14,771 nucleotides of DNA from an uncultured Burkholderiales bacterium (lineage in GTDB: Bacteria > Pseudomonadota > Gammaproteobacteria > Burkholderiales > Burkholderiaceae_E), in assembly GCA_903898725.1 (NCBI GenBank), contig CAIUGQ010000530.1, forward strand, positions 1 to 14,771. The letters run 5' to 3'. Shown in pieces: positions 6,852 through 12,770 of the stretch (its first letter is position 1; each line of letters begins with the position of its first letter). Both the position numbers and the translations under genes were made by a program. Under the pieces are notes generated by a model. It had not been told where the DNA came from. It saw nothing but the letters and a program-made list of their open reading frames with translations, and did no database searches.

Positions 6852-7295
6852 TCATCGGGGCTCGAGCGGCGCGAGCGCGGCGCGCAGCGCGGCGGACAGG
6901 GGCACCGGACGGCGGCCGACCCGGTCGACGTAGACGTGGACGAAGTGCCCCTGGGCGACCGCGTCATCGTTGTCGTTGGCGAACAGGCCGATCTCGTAGC
7001 GCACGCTGCTCGTGCCGACGTGCACGACCCTCAGGCCGGCATGGACCGTGTCCGGGAAGCTGACGGGCGCGAAGTAGCGGCACGCGGTCTCCACCACCAG
7101 CCCGATCGCCTCGCCGCCGGCGACGTCGAGCGCCCCGGCTTCGATCAGGTAGCGGTTCACCACCGTATCGAAGAACTGGTAGTACACGACGTTGTTCACA
7201 TGCCCGTACTGGTCGTTGTCGGCCCAGCGGGTGGTGATGGACAGGAAGTGCGGATAGGCGGCGCGGCGCTCCGGCGAGGGTCGGGCGGTGGACAC
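6852..7295 (-). CDS. Acyl-CoA thioesterase, 4-hydroxybenzoyl-CoA thioesterase (4HBT) family
   Basis: This 147-residue protein is a single hotdog-fold domain. The N-terminal motif TRWADNDQYGHVNNVVYYQFF (about 22-42) is the family signature, and D28 in DQYGH is the expected catalytic aspartate. The later segment RYFAPVSFPDTVHAGLRV and a conserved beta-strand core complete the fold. Such enzymes hydrolyse acyl-CoA thioesters in the cytoplasm as homotetramers; chain length cannot be read from sequence. The GTG start at 7293-7295 has GGAG eight bases upstream, and no Met codon lies near the expected N-terminus; the frame is open much further upstream but crosses the repeat region and the transporter gene antiphase. 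It is the last gene of a probable three-gene operon after the transporter and the deacetylase, 95 bases behind the transporter. Confidence 0.87.
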   Translation of the reverse strand: MSTARPSPERRAAYPHFLSITTRWADNDQYGHVNNVVYYQFFDTVVNRYLIEAGALDVAGGEAIGLVVETACRYFAPVSFPDTVHAGLRVVHVGTSSVRYEIGLFANDNDDAVAQGHFVHVYVDRVGRRPVPLSAALRAALAPLEPR

Positions 7296-7314
7296 GGGAC
7301 GGGCTCCGGGTGCA

Positions 7315-7384
7315 GGGGTCGTGAACAGCGGGGCGGGAACGGCGGGCCGGGAACAGCGGATCAGGAACTGCGGGTCGGGCACAG
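7315..7384. repeat. Five degenerate 14-bp tandem repeats between two genes
   Basis: Five consecutive 14-mers can be laid end to end: ggggtcgtgaacag (7315), cggggcgggaacgg (7329), cgggccgggaacag (7343), cggatcaggaactg (7357) and cgggtcgggcacag (7371). The consensus is about CGGGTCGGGAACAG. They fill most of the 95-base gap between the transporter stop and the thioesterase start. The 14-base period is not a multiple of three, which argues against a coding origin. Function is unknown; it may be slippage-derived minisatellite DNA. Confidence 0.6.
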
Positions 7385-7390
7385 GCGCGA

Positions 7391-8338
7391 TCAGGATCGG
7401 ACGACGAGCGCCACGCCGACCGCAGTCAGCACCATGCCGAGCGCGGCAAGGCCGCCGAAGGGCTCGCCGAAGAGCATGAAGGCCTGCACCGCGGTGACCG
7501 GCGGCACGAGGTAGAACAGGCTGGCCACCCGGGTGGCGGAGCCACGCCGGATCAGCATGTTCATCAGGAAGGTCGCCCCGATCGACAGGCCGAGCACCGA
7601 CCAGGCGAGGGCGATCCAGACGCCCGCCGTCGGTACCCAGGGCCCCTGCTCGACCCAGGCCGCGAGGGGCGCGATCACCGCCAGCGACGCGGCGTTCTGG
7701 ACGAACGCGCCGGTGCGCAGGTCGAAGACCGGGACGTGGCGGCGCTGGTAGAGCGTGCCGGCGGTGATGGCGAGCAGCCCGGCGACCGCGAACGCGATGC
7801 TCGCGGCGCCCAGCCGGTCGGTGTCGACGCGGTGCGCGACGACCAGCGCCACGCCGCCGAAGCCCAGGGCGAGTCCCGCCCACTGGCGCGCACCGATCCG
7901 TTCGCGGCCATACGCCAGCCAGAGCGCGGTCAGCACCGGCTGGAGGTTGACGATCAGCGCCACCAGCCCGGCGCTCATCCCCAGGGTCACGGCCACCCAG
8001 ACGCCGACAAGGTATCCGGCCTGGATCAGCAGCCCGGCGACGGCGAGGTGGCCGAGCTCGCGCCGGTCCGGCCAGGCCGCGCGGGCGACGAGGATCAGCG
8101 GCGCGAGCACCAGCAGCGTCGCGGCGAAGCGCAGGGCGAGGAACCCCAGGGGCGGCACATGCGGCATCGCGAGCCGCGCGGCGACGAAGCCGGTCGCCCA
8201 CAGCACGACGAACACCGCGGGCACCACGATGCCCAGGCCGGCACCCGCGCCGCCGGGAACGGAGACACCGGGATCGGGGACGCCCGGATCCGGGACACCC
8301 GGCCCCGTACGGCCGGTCCCCGGCCCCTGCGCGCTCAC
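7391..8338 (-). CDS. DMT-superfamily transporter, EamA domain
   Basis: This 315-residue inner-membrane protein has about ten hydrophobic helices arranged as two EamA repeats, the first from about residue 36 (IVVPAVFVVLWATGFVAARLA) and the second from about 180. RFAATLLVLAPL, VALIVNLQPVLTALWLAY and LFYLVPPVTAVQAFMLFGEP are typical EamA segments. Family members export amino acids, nucleosides or other metabolites; the substrate here is not evident. The GTG start overlaps the stop of the upstream deacetylase gene by four bases (GTGA), which implies coupled translation. The N-terminal tail of about 35 residues is odd: it is built of PDPGV-like pentapeptides encoded by 15-base DNA repeats, and could be dispensable if translation begins later. 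The role may be linked to the product of the deacetylase. Confidence 0.88.
   Translation of the reverse strand: MSAQGPGTGRTGPGVPDPGVPDPGVSVPGGAGAGLGIVVPAVFVVLWATGFVAARLAMPHVPPLGFLALRFAATLLVLAPLILVARAAWPDRRELGHLAVAGLLIQAGYLVGVWVAVTLGMSAGLVALIVNLQPVLTALWLAYGRERIGARQWAGLALGFGGVALVVAHRVDTDRLGAASIAFAVAGLLAITAGTLYQRRHVPVFDLRTGAFVQNAASLAVIAPLAAWVEQGPWVPTAGVWIALAWSVLGLSIGATFLMNMLIRRGSATRVASLFYLVPPVTAVQAFMLFGEPFGGLAALGMVLTAVGVALVVRS
8261..8320. repeat. Degenerate 15-bp tandem repeats in the 5' end of the transporter gene
   Basis: Units ggagacaccgggatc (8261), ggggacgcccggatc (8276), cgggacacccggccc (8291) and a diverged fourth (8306) run head to tail. Translated on the minus strand they give GVPDPGVPDPGVSVPGG. 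The period keeps frame, so the repeat number can vary without breaking the gene. The units resemble the 14-mers at the other end of the same gene. Confidence 0.55.
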
Positions 8339-9261
8339 GTCGGGCGGCCCGGCGTCGCGCCGTGCGCGGCGGCATGATCGCGCGCCTGGCGCACCGTGCC
8401 GAAGTGGATGTCGACGATGCGCTCGATGTCCGGGCAGTAGCCTCCGCCCATCGCCACGGCGACCGGCAGTCCCCGTCCGCGTGCGAAGCCGAACACCCGG
8501 CGGTCCCGCTCGGCGATGCCCGGGATCGACAGCGACAGCCGCCCGAGCCGGTCGCCATCGTAGACGTCCGCGCCGGCCAGGAAGATCAGGAAGTCCGGGG
8601 CGAAGCGCTCGGCCAGCGTGGCGAGCGCGCCGTCGAGCGCATCGAGGTAGGCGTCGTCACCGGTGCCGTCGGGCAGGTCGATGTCGAGATCGCCCTCGCA
8701 GCGGTTGCGGAACGGGAAGTTGCGTGCGCCGTGGATCGACAGCGTGAACACCGACGGATCGGCGCGCAGGATCTCGGCGCTGCCGTTGCCCTGGTGGACA
8801 TCGAGGTCCACGATCGCGACCCGGTGCGCCCGGCGCTCGGCCTGCATCAGCCGGGCGGCGACCGCGACGTCGTTCAGGCAGCAGAAGCCCTCGCCGCGAT
8901 CCGGCCCCGCGTGGTGCGTGCCGCCCGCGAGGTTCACGGCCGCCCCCTCCTCGAGCGCGGCGCGGCACGCGGCGACCGTCGCGCCCACCGAGCGTCGCGA
9001 CCGCTCGACCATCGCCTCCGACCACGGGAAGCCGATCGCCCGCTGCTCGAGCGCGCTCAGGCGCCCGAGACTGAGCCGTTCGATCCAGTCGGGGGTGTGC
9101 GCGAGCGCCAGCACGCCATCGGTGGCGGGCGGCGGCTCGAGCAGTTCCAGGTCCGGCAGCTCGCGCGTGATCCGCTCGCGCAGGAGCCGGTACTTGGCCA
9201 TCGGGAACCGGTGACCGTCGGGCAGGGGGAGCACGAACCGGTCGCTGTAGAACGCCTTCAC
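8335..9261 (-). CDS. Histone deacetylase-like amidohydrolase
   Basis: This 308-residue protein is a zinc-dependent deacetylase of the arginase/HDAC fold, closest in motifs to the HDAC11-like (class IV) group. The active-site pieces are all present: GGTHHAGPD with H116-H117, VDLDVHQGNG with zinc ligands D154 and H156, GADVYDGD with the third ligand D232, and MGGGY275 with the transition-state tyrosine. Bacterial members remove acetyl groups from polyamines or other small amides, and some act on proteins; the substrate here is unknown. There is no signal peptide, so it acts in the cytoplasm. The GTG start gives MKAFYSDRFVLPLPDGHRFP, the usual N-terminus, and an in-frame TAG sits just upstream. 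It is first in an operon with a DMT exporter and a thioesterase and is divergent from phaP. Confidence 0.93.
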   Translation of the reverse strand: MKAFYSDRFVLPLPDGHRFPMAKYRLLRERITRELPDLELLEPPPATDGVLALAHTPDWIERLSLGRLSALEQRAIGFPWSEAMVERSRRSVGATVAACRAALEEGAAVNLAGGTHHAGPDRGEGFCCLNDVAVAARLMQAERRAHRVAIVDLDVHQGNGSAEILRADPSVFTLSIHGARNFPFRNRCEGDLDIDLPDGTGDDAYLDALDGALATLAERFAPDFLIFLAGADVYDGDRLGRLSLSIPGIAERDRRVFGFARGRGLPVAVAMGGGYCPDIERIVDIHFGTVRQARDHAAAHGATPGRPT

Positions 9262-9278
9262 CGGGCCAGTCTAGCATC

Positions 9279-9298
9279 GTGCTGCACTGCAACAAGAA
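9279..9298 (+). promoter_or_regulatory. Upstream copy of a TGC-rich operator-like element, phaP promoter
   Basis: TGCTGCA-C-TGCAACA (9280-9294) is a 15-base near-palindrome with one mismatch, five bases upstream of the -35 box. A 20-base version matches an inverted element downstream of the -10 at 16 of 20 positions. TGC/GCA-rich sites are known for the PHA regulator PhaR, so this is a candidate PhaR site, by inference. Confidence 0.55.
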
Positions 9299-9303
9299 AG
9301 TGC

Positions 9304-9331
9304 TTGACATCGGTGCGCACGACCCTATAAT
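9304..9331 (+). promoter_or_regulatory. Consensus sigma70 promoter of phaP
   Basis: TTGACA (9304-9309) and TATAAT (9326-9331) both match the sigma70 consensus at every position, with a 16-base spacer. Transcription would begin near 9338, leaving an 89-base leader before the phasin start. Such a perfect promoter in GC-rich DNA implies very strong basal activity, fitting a highly abundant granule protein that must be held down by a repressor. Confidence 0.9.
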
Positions 9332-9334
9332 CCG

Positions 9335-9354
9335 TTCCTGTTGCAGCGCACAAC
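9335..9354 (-). promoter_or_regulatory. Downstream inverted copy of the phaP operator-like element
   Basis: Read on the minus strand, 9339-9350 is TGCGCTGCAACA, an 11 of 12 match to TGCACTGCAACA at 9283-9294. It covers the predicted transcription start. It also holds GCAGCG/CGCTGC (9343-9348 and 9354-9359), which could fold at the RNA 5' end. The placement would let a bound repressor block transcript initiation. Confidence 0.55.
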
Positions 9355-9364
9355 GCTGCGTCGC

Positions 9365-9392
9365 CAACCGTGAATGTCCCTGTAAACGGTTG
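9365..9392 (+). repeat. Hairpin in the phaP leader
   Basis: CAACCGT (9365-9371) pairs with ACGGTTG (9386-9392) around a 14-base loop in the untranslated leader, 34 bases upstream of the start codon. It could stabilise the phasin mRNA; the sequence shows only the pairing. Confidence 0.35.
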
Positions 9393-9426
9393 ATTCAACA
9401 AACGAATTTTCCCGAAAGAGGTCAAC

Positions 9427-9972
9427 ATGTTCACCACCCCCGATCAGATGGTTGCGATGCACAAAGCCGCGCTCGAGTCCTTCCAGGCGATGGCCGCCAA
9501 GTCGTTCGCCGGCCTCGAGAAGCTGGCCGAGCTGAACATGGCCGCCACGAAGTCGTCCTTCGAAGAGTCCGCCGAGCAGTTCAAGGCGCTGCTCGAGGTC
9601 AAGGACGCCAAGGCGTTCGCCGACTTCGCCGCCGGCTCGGCCCAGCCCGCCGCCGACAAGATGACCGCGTACGCCAAGCACGTGTACGAGATCACCAGCG
9701 ACACCGGCAGCGAGATCGCCAAGCTGATCGAGAAGCAGCTGACCGACGGCAACCGCCAACTGCACACCGCCATCGACGCGCTCGCCAAGAACGCGCCGGC
9801 CGGCAGCGAAGGCGTGGTCACGTTCATGAAGTCGGCGGTCTCGGCGGCCAACACCGCGTACGACCAGGTCAACAAGGCGACCAAGCAGGTCGTCGAGATG
9901 GCCGAAGCCAACATGGTCGCCGCGGGCAAGACCGCCGCTGCCAGCGCCCCGCGCGCCAAGAAAGCGGCCTGA
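9427..9972 (+). CDS. phaP: Phasin, polyhydroxyalkanoate granule-associated protein
   Basis: This 181-residue, mostly helical, alanine-rich protein is a phasin. Phasins coat polyhydroxyalkanoate granules in the cytoplasm and control their number and size. The opening MFTTPDQMVAMHKAALESFQ and the segment FAGLEKLAELNMAATKSSFEESAEQFKAL are the classic phasin N-terminus, with heptad-like amphipathic helices throughout, no transmembrane segment, and a lysine/alanine-rich tail ending AKKAA. Length agrees with the 180-190 residues usual in Burkholderiales. The ATG has AAGAGGT five to six bases upstream. The gene stands alone with its own consensus promoter, flanking operator-like repeats and a terminator. 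No synthase or other PHA gene is in the window. Expression is probably granule-linked through PhaR, which is inferred. Confidence 0.95.
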   Translation: MFTTPDQMVAMHKAALESFQAMAAKSFAGLEKLAELNMAATKSSFEESAEQFKALLEVKDAKAFADFAAGSAQPAADKMTAYAKHVYEITSDTGSEIAKLIEKQLTDGNRQLHTAIDALAKNAPAGSEGVVTFMKSAVSAANTAYDQVNKATKQVVEMAEANMVAAGKTAAASAPRAKKAA

Positions 9973-9986
9973 GGCGCCTGACCGCT

Positions 9987-10006
9987 CGCGGGGCTCCGGC
10001 CCCGCG
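9987..10006 (+). repeat. GC-only hairpin just after phaP
   Basis: CGCGGGGC (9987-9994) and GCCCCGCG (9999-10006) form a perfect eight-pair stem with a four-base loop, 15 bases after the phaP stop. There is no T-run after it, so it is more likely a 3' stabilising or pausing structure than an intrinsic terminator. Confidence 0.45.
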
Positions 10007-10070
10007 CGGCGGTGAAGCCTCGATCGCTCCGAAGACGTCGCAGCCGCTCCTCCTCGGTACAGCGACGCAT

Positions 10071-10109
10071 CCGACCCGGCTCCGCAAGGAGACCGGGTCG
10101 GTTCATTTT
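10071..10109 (+). terminator. Rho-independent terminator of phaP
   Basis: CCGACCCGG-CTCC (10071-10083), loop GCAA, then GGAG-A-CCGGGTCGG (10088-10101) make a 13-pair stem with one bulged A and a GNRA tetraloop, followed by TTCATTTT. This is a strong intrinsic terminator in the plus direction. On the minus strand no T-run follows, so it would not stop transcription of the convergent gene. Confidence 0.88.
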
Positions 10110-10134
10110 CGGACCCCGTTCGGCGGCGCAGCGC

Positions 10135-10917
10135 CTAGAGCATCGTGCCGCCCAGCGCGAGCACGCCGGCGCGCAGCCGCTCGAACGCAGGCTCGACCTG
10201 CTCGGCCGTGCCCTTGGCGCCCAGCTCGATGTGTCGGCGCGCCCCGCCCTCGCCCACCGACGGCAGGCTGTAGACCTTGATGCCGCTGAACTCGCGCTCG
10301 ACCGCCTCCATCAGCGGGGTCAGCGTCGACTCGGCGAGCTCGTACACCATCATCGAGCGGTCACCGCGGGCCTCGCGGTGGAACAGCGCCCGGTAGTGCT
10401 CGTCGAGCACCTGCTCGATCATCGGCCAGGCCATCACCGGGAAGCCCGGCACGAACCAGTGCGAGCCGACGTTGAAGCCGGGAATCCGGTTGAACGGATT
10501 CGGCACGATCCGCGCGCCCTGCGGGAACTCGCCCATCTTCAGTCGCTGCAGGTTCTCCGGCGCGTCCATGTCGACGGCGGCCTTGCCCTGCGCCGCCATC
10601 TCCATCGTGCGTTCGGTGATCAGCCGGCGGGCCTCGGGATGCAGCGCGAGCGGGACGCCGAGGGCGGCTGCGGCGGCCTGTCGCGTGTGGTCGTCGGGCG
10701 TCGCACCGATGCCGCCGCAGGAGAAGACCACGTCGTCGCCGGCGAAGGTCTCGCGCAGCGTCGCGACCAGCCGTTCGCGATCGTCGCCGAGGTAGCGGGC
10801 CCACGACAGCTCCAGCCCGCGCGCGCCGAGGAGCTCGACGACCTTCGCGAAGTGCTTGTCCTGGCGCTTGCCCGAGAGGATCTCGTCGCCGACGATGATC
10901 AGACCGAAGGTGGCCAC
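10135..10917 (-). CDS. Molybdopterin-binding / CinA N-terminal domain (MoaB/Mog-like) protein
   Basis: This 260-residue protein carries the MoCF-biosynthesis (MoaB/Mog/CinA-N) domain over residues 1 to about 170: FGLIIVGDEILSGKRQDKH at the start and the nucleotide-binding loop SCGGIGATPDDHT (66-78). The last 90 residues are a short C-terminal region with a late ARRHIELGAKG segment. It lacks the nicotinamide-nucleotide amidase (CinA-C) domain, so it is not full-length CinA. Proteins of this type are annotated as competence/damage-inducible protein A or molybdopterin-binding protein; the reaction is not established. The GTG start has GGAG eight bases upstream. It is the last gene of the minus-strand run, 91 bases after the hydroxylase gene, and converges on phaP. 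Confidence 0.85.
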   Translation of the reverse strand: MATFGLIIVGDEILSGKRQDKHFAKVVELLGARGLELSWARYLGDDRERLVATLRETFAGDDVVFSCGGIGATPDDHTRQAAAAALGVPLALHPEARRLITERTMEMAAQGKAAVDMDAPENLQRLKMGEFPQGARIVPNPFNRIPGFNVGSHWFVPGFPVMAWPMIEQVLDEHYRALFHREARGDRSMMVYELAESTLTPLMEAVEREFSGIKVYSLPSVGEGGARRHIELGAKGTAEQVEPAFERLRAGVLALGGTML

Positions 10918-11008
10918 GTGCGCTGCTCCGATGGTCGCGTGAACAGAAGGACCGGCAGTATGCCCGCTCCGCCTGCGCCCCTCGGCGATGCCCGAGCGCC
11001 GCGGCCGA

Positions 11009-11953
11009 TCAGGCCCGTCCGAACCAGCGCCCGATCGCCTTCGACTGCTGCGACCAGAACCCTCGACCGTAGTCGCGGCCCTCGAGCTGATCGCGGATGC
11101 CGGTGGGGACGAAGCCGGGACGCCAGTCGGCGGTACCGAACAGCACGTCCCAGATCGGGAACAGCACCGCGAAGTTCACGCCCTGCGTGCGCCCCTCGTG
11201 ACCGTAGCCGATCGCATGGTGCAGCCGGTGCCAGCTCGGGCTCACCAGCACGCCCTCGAGCGGCCCGGGCCAGCGCCAGCGCAGGTTCGCGTGCTGCACG
11301 CTCTGCAGCACCCGCGAGGCGATCACCAGCGCGACGAACTGCCCTGGCGAGGCGCCGAGCGCCACCGCGACCAGCGCCATCGCCGCATCGCGGATCAGGT
11401 CGTCGATCAGGTGGTTGCGCTGGTCGCTCCAGAAGGTCATCTGGCGCTGGCTGTGATGCACCGCATGCAGCGCCCACCACCAGCCGAACCGGTGCTGCCA
11501 GCGGTGCAGCCAGTAGTCGACGAAATCGAACAGCACCAGGTAGATCGCGAAGCTCACCACCGGCAGGTCGGTGACCCCCGGCCACAGCTGGTCGACGTTG
11601 ATCCGCGAGAAGCCGACCAGGCGCAGCGCGCCCTCGAGCTCGTCGAGCAGGGGCGTGAGCAGCGCGAACACCACCAGCGCGAAGCCGCCGAGCCGGTGCA
11701 GCAGCGTGTAGAGGACGTCGGTGCGGATCGCGCGACGGTCGGTCACCGGCTCCGCCGGCCACAGCCGCTCGGCCACGCCGAGCAGGACGGCGAGCACGAC
11801 GACCTCGATCGCGCCGAGCACCACCCACTCGGTGAAGTCGAACAGCTCCTCCGCATAGCGCATCCAGCCGAGCGCGAAGAGCAGCGGCTGCACCGCCGTC
11901 TCGTACAGCCACTGCTGCAGGCCATGCACCGTCGAACCGAGCCAGTCGAACAT
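11009..11953 (-). CDS. Sterol desaturase/fatty acid hydroxylase family membrane protein
   Basis: This 314-residue integral membrane protein has hydrophobic helices at about 45-62, 85-105 and 130-148 and a further one near 190-212. The histidine clusters that bind a di-iron centre are present: H150-RWQ-H154, H163-AV-H166-H167, and H242-RL-H245-H246, with H221 as an extra candidate. The family uses O2 to hydroxylate or desaturate lipid chains, sterols or carotenoids at the membrane; the bacterial substrate here is unknown. The start ATG lies 19 bases after the polysaccharide deacetylase stop and has no strong Shine-Dalgarno, which suggests translation follows from the upstream gene. Its place behind an exported deacetylase and a beta-propeller hints at modification of a lipid or envelope component. 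Confidence 0.9.
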   Translation of the reverse strand: MFDWLGSTVHGLQQWLYETAVQPLLFALGWMRYAEELFDFTEWVVLGAIEVVVLAVLLGVAERLWPAEPVTDRRAIRTDVLYTLLHRLGGFALVVFALLTPLLDELEGALRLVGFSRINVDQLWPGVTDLPVVSFAIYLVLFDFVDYWLHRWQHRFGWWWALHAVHHSQRQMTFWSDQRNHLIDDLIRDAAMALVAVALGASPGQFVALVIASRVLQSVQHANLRWRWPGPLEGVLVSPSWHRLHHAIGYGHEGRTQGVNFAVLFPIWDVLFGTADWRPGFVPTGIRDQLEGRDYGRGFWSQQSKAIGRWFGRA

Positions 11954-11972
11954 CGTCGTGTGTCGCGTCCGG

Positions 11973-12770
11973 TCAGCGCCGGTAGTCGGGATGGTCGCGC
12001 AGCGTCGCGAAGCACAGCCCGCGCGCCTTCAGGCCGGCGATCAGCGGGTCGAGCGTCGGCGCGTACGGATCCTGGCGCGACCAGATGCCGAGGTGGGCCA
12101 TCAGGATGTCGCCGCCGCGGATCGCCGCCAGCGCCTGGGCGAGCAGCCGGTCGTTGGGAAACCGGTCGGAGGGCAGCTCGTCGCCGAGGAAGCCGGCCGG
12201 CGCCCAGTGGACGTGCGCGTAGCCGCAGGCCTTGGCCGCGGCCATCGCCTGCGGCGGCGCCTTGCCGCCGGGGGCGCGCCACAGCGGCTCGAGCCCCTGC
12301 CCGGTCAGCACCCTGAAGCGTGCACCGACCCGATCGAGCTCGGTGCACAGCGCCCGCGAGTTCCACTGCAGCGTGCGGCCCGCCTGCTCGCCGAACTGCG
12401 GCCGCACGGTCATCGAGCCATCGGGCGCGACGCCCCGGAAATAGACGTGATCGAAGGTGTGGCTGCCGAAGGCATGGCCTTCCTTCACGCGCTCGCGCCA
12501 GTAGCCGGCCCAGCCGTCATCGAGCGAGAAGTCGCCGTTGGGCGTCTTCTCGTTGGCGAGGAAGAACGTGGCGCGCACCTCGTGCTTGCGCAGGATGCCG
12601 GCGATCCGCTCGGCCTCGCGCATGTTGCCGGTGTCGAGCGTCAGGTAGACCGTGCCGGCCGGGCAGGACGCGGCGACCGCCGTCACCGGCAGTGGCCCCA
12701 GCACGACGAGCGCCAGGGCGGCGAGCGCCGCCCGAGCGGACGATGCCGGGGGCGCGGCCCGGCCCGTCAC
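11973..12770 (-). CDS. Exported polysaccharide deacetylase family protein (NodB domain)
   Basis: This 265-residue protein begins with a signal peptide (hydrophobic AALAALALVVLGPLPVTAVA, cleavage near residue 34), then a NodB-type domain. Motif 1 reads YLTLDTG with D46 as the catalytic base, but the second aspartate of the usual TFDDG is T47. Motif 2 is SHTFDH with H104 and H108 as metal ligands, motif 3 is R165-APGG, and a late histidine is H226 (ILMAHLGIW). The enzyme would remove acetyl groups from a carbohydrate outside the cytoplasmic membrane. The GTG start overlaps the stop of the propeller gene by four bases (GTGA), so the two are translationally coupled. As I recall, the D-to-T change is shared by close relatives, so it is probably not damage, but it may alter metal binding. 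Confidence 0.87.
   Translation of the reverse strand: MTGRAAPPASSARAALAALALVVLGPLPVTAVAASCPAGTVYLTLDTGNMREAERIAGILRKHEVRATFFLANEKTPNGDFSLDDGWAGYWRERVKEGHAFGSHTFDHVYFRGVAPDGSMTVRPQFGEQAGRTLQWNSRALCTELDRVGARFRVLTGQGLEPLWRAPGGKAPPQAMAAAKACGYAHVHWAPAGFLGDELPSDRFPNDRLLAQALAAIRGGDILMAHLGIWSRQDPYAPTLDPLIAGLKARGLCFATLRDHPDYRR

Noticed and set aside
7315..7384. Repeats as a CRISPR array
   Set aside because: Units are 14 bases, contiguous and without spacers, and no cas gene is present.
7296..8558. In-frame upstream extension of the thioesterase
   Set aside because: The extra residues come from the 14-bp repeats and an antiphase reading of the transporter and deacetylase genes, with no similarity to any domain.
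8362..9330. Plus-strand open frame opposite the deacetylase gene, running into the phaP promoter
   Set aside because: Composition is typical of an antisense shadow and the opposite strand encodes a deacetylase with every catalytic residue.
9987..10006. First hairpin after phaP as the terminator
   Set aside because: No T-run follows; the hairpin at 10071-10109 is the proper intrinsic terminator.
10918..11008. Gap between hydroxylase and CinA-like genes as a small gene or RNA
   Set aside because: No frame with a start and ribosome binding site, and no stable structure or promoter that I could see.
10012..12316. Long plus-strand frames opposite the CinA-like, hydroxylase and polysaccharide deacetylase genes
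   Set aside because: Arg/His/Gln-rich shadow translation without domains; the minus-strand genes carry clear motifs.
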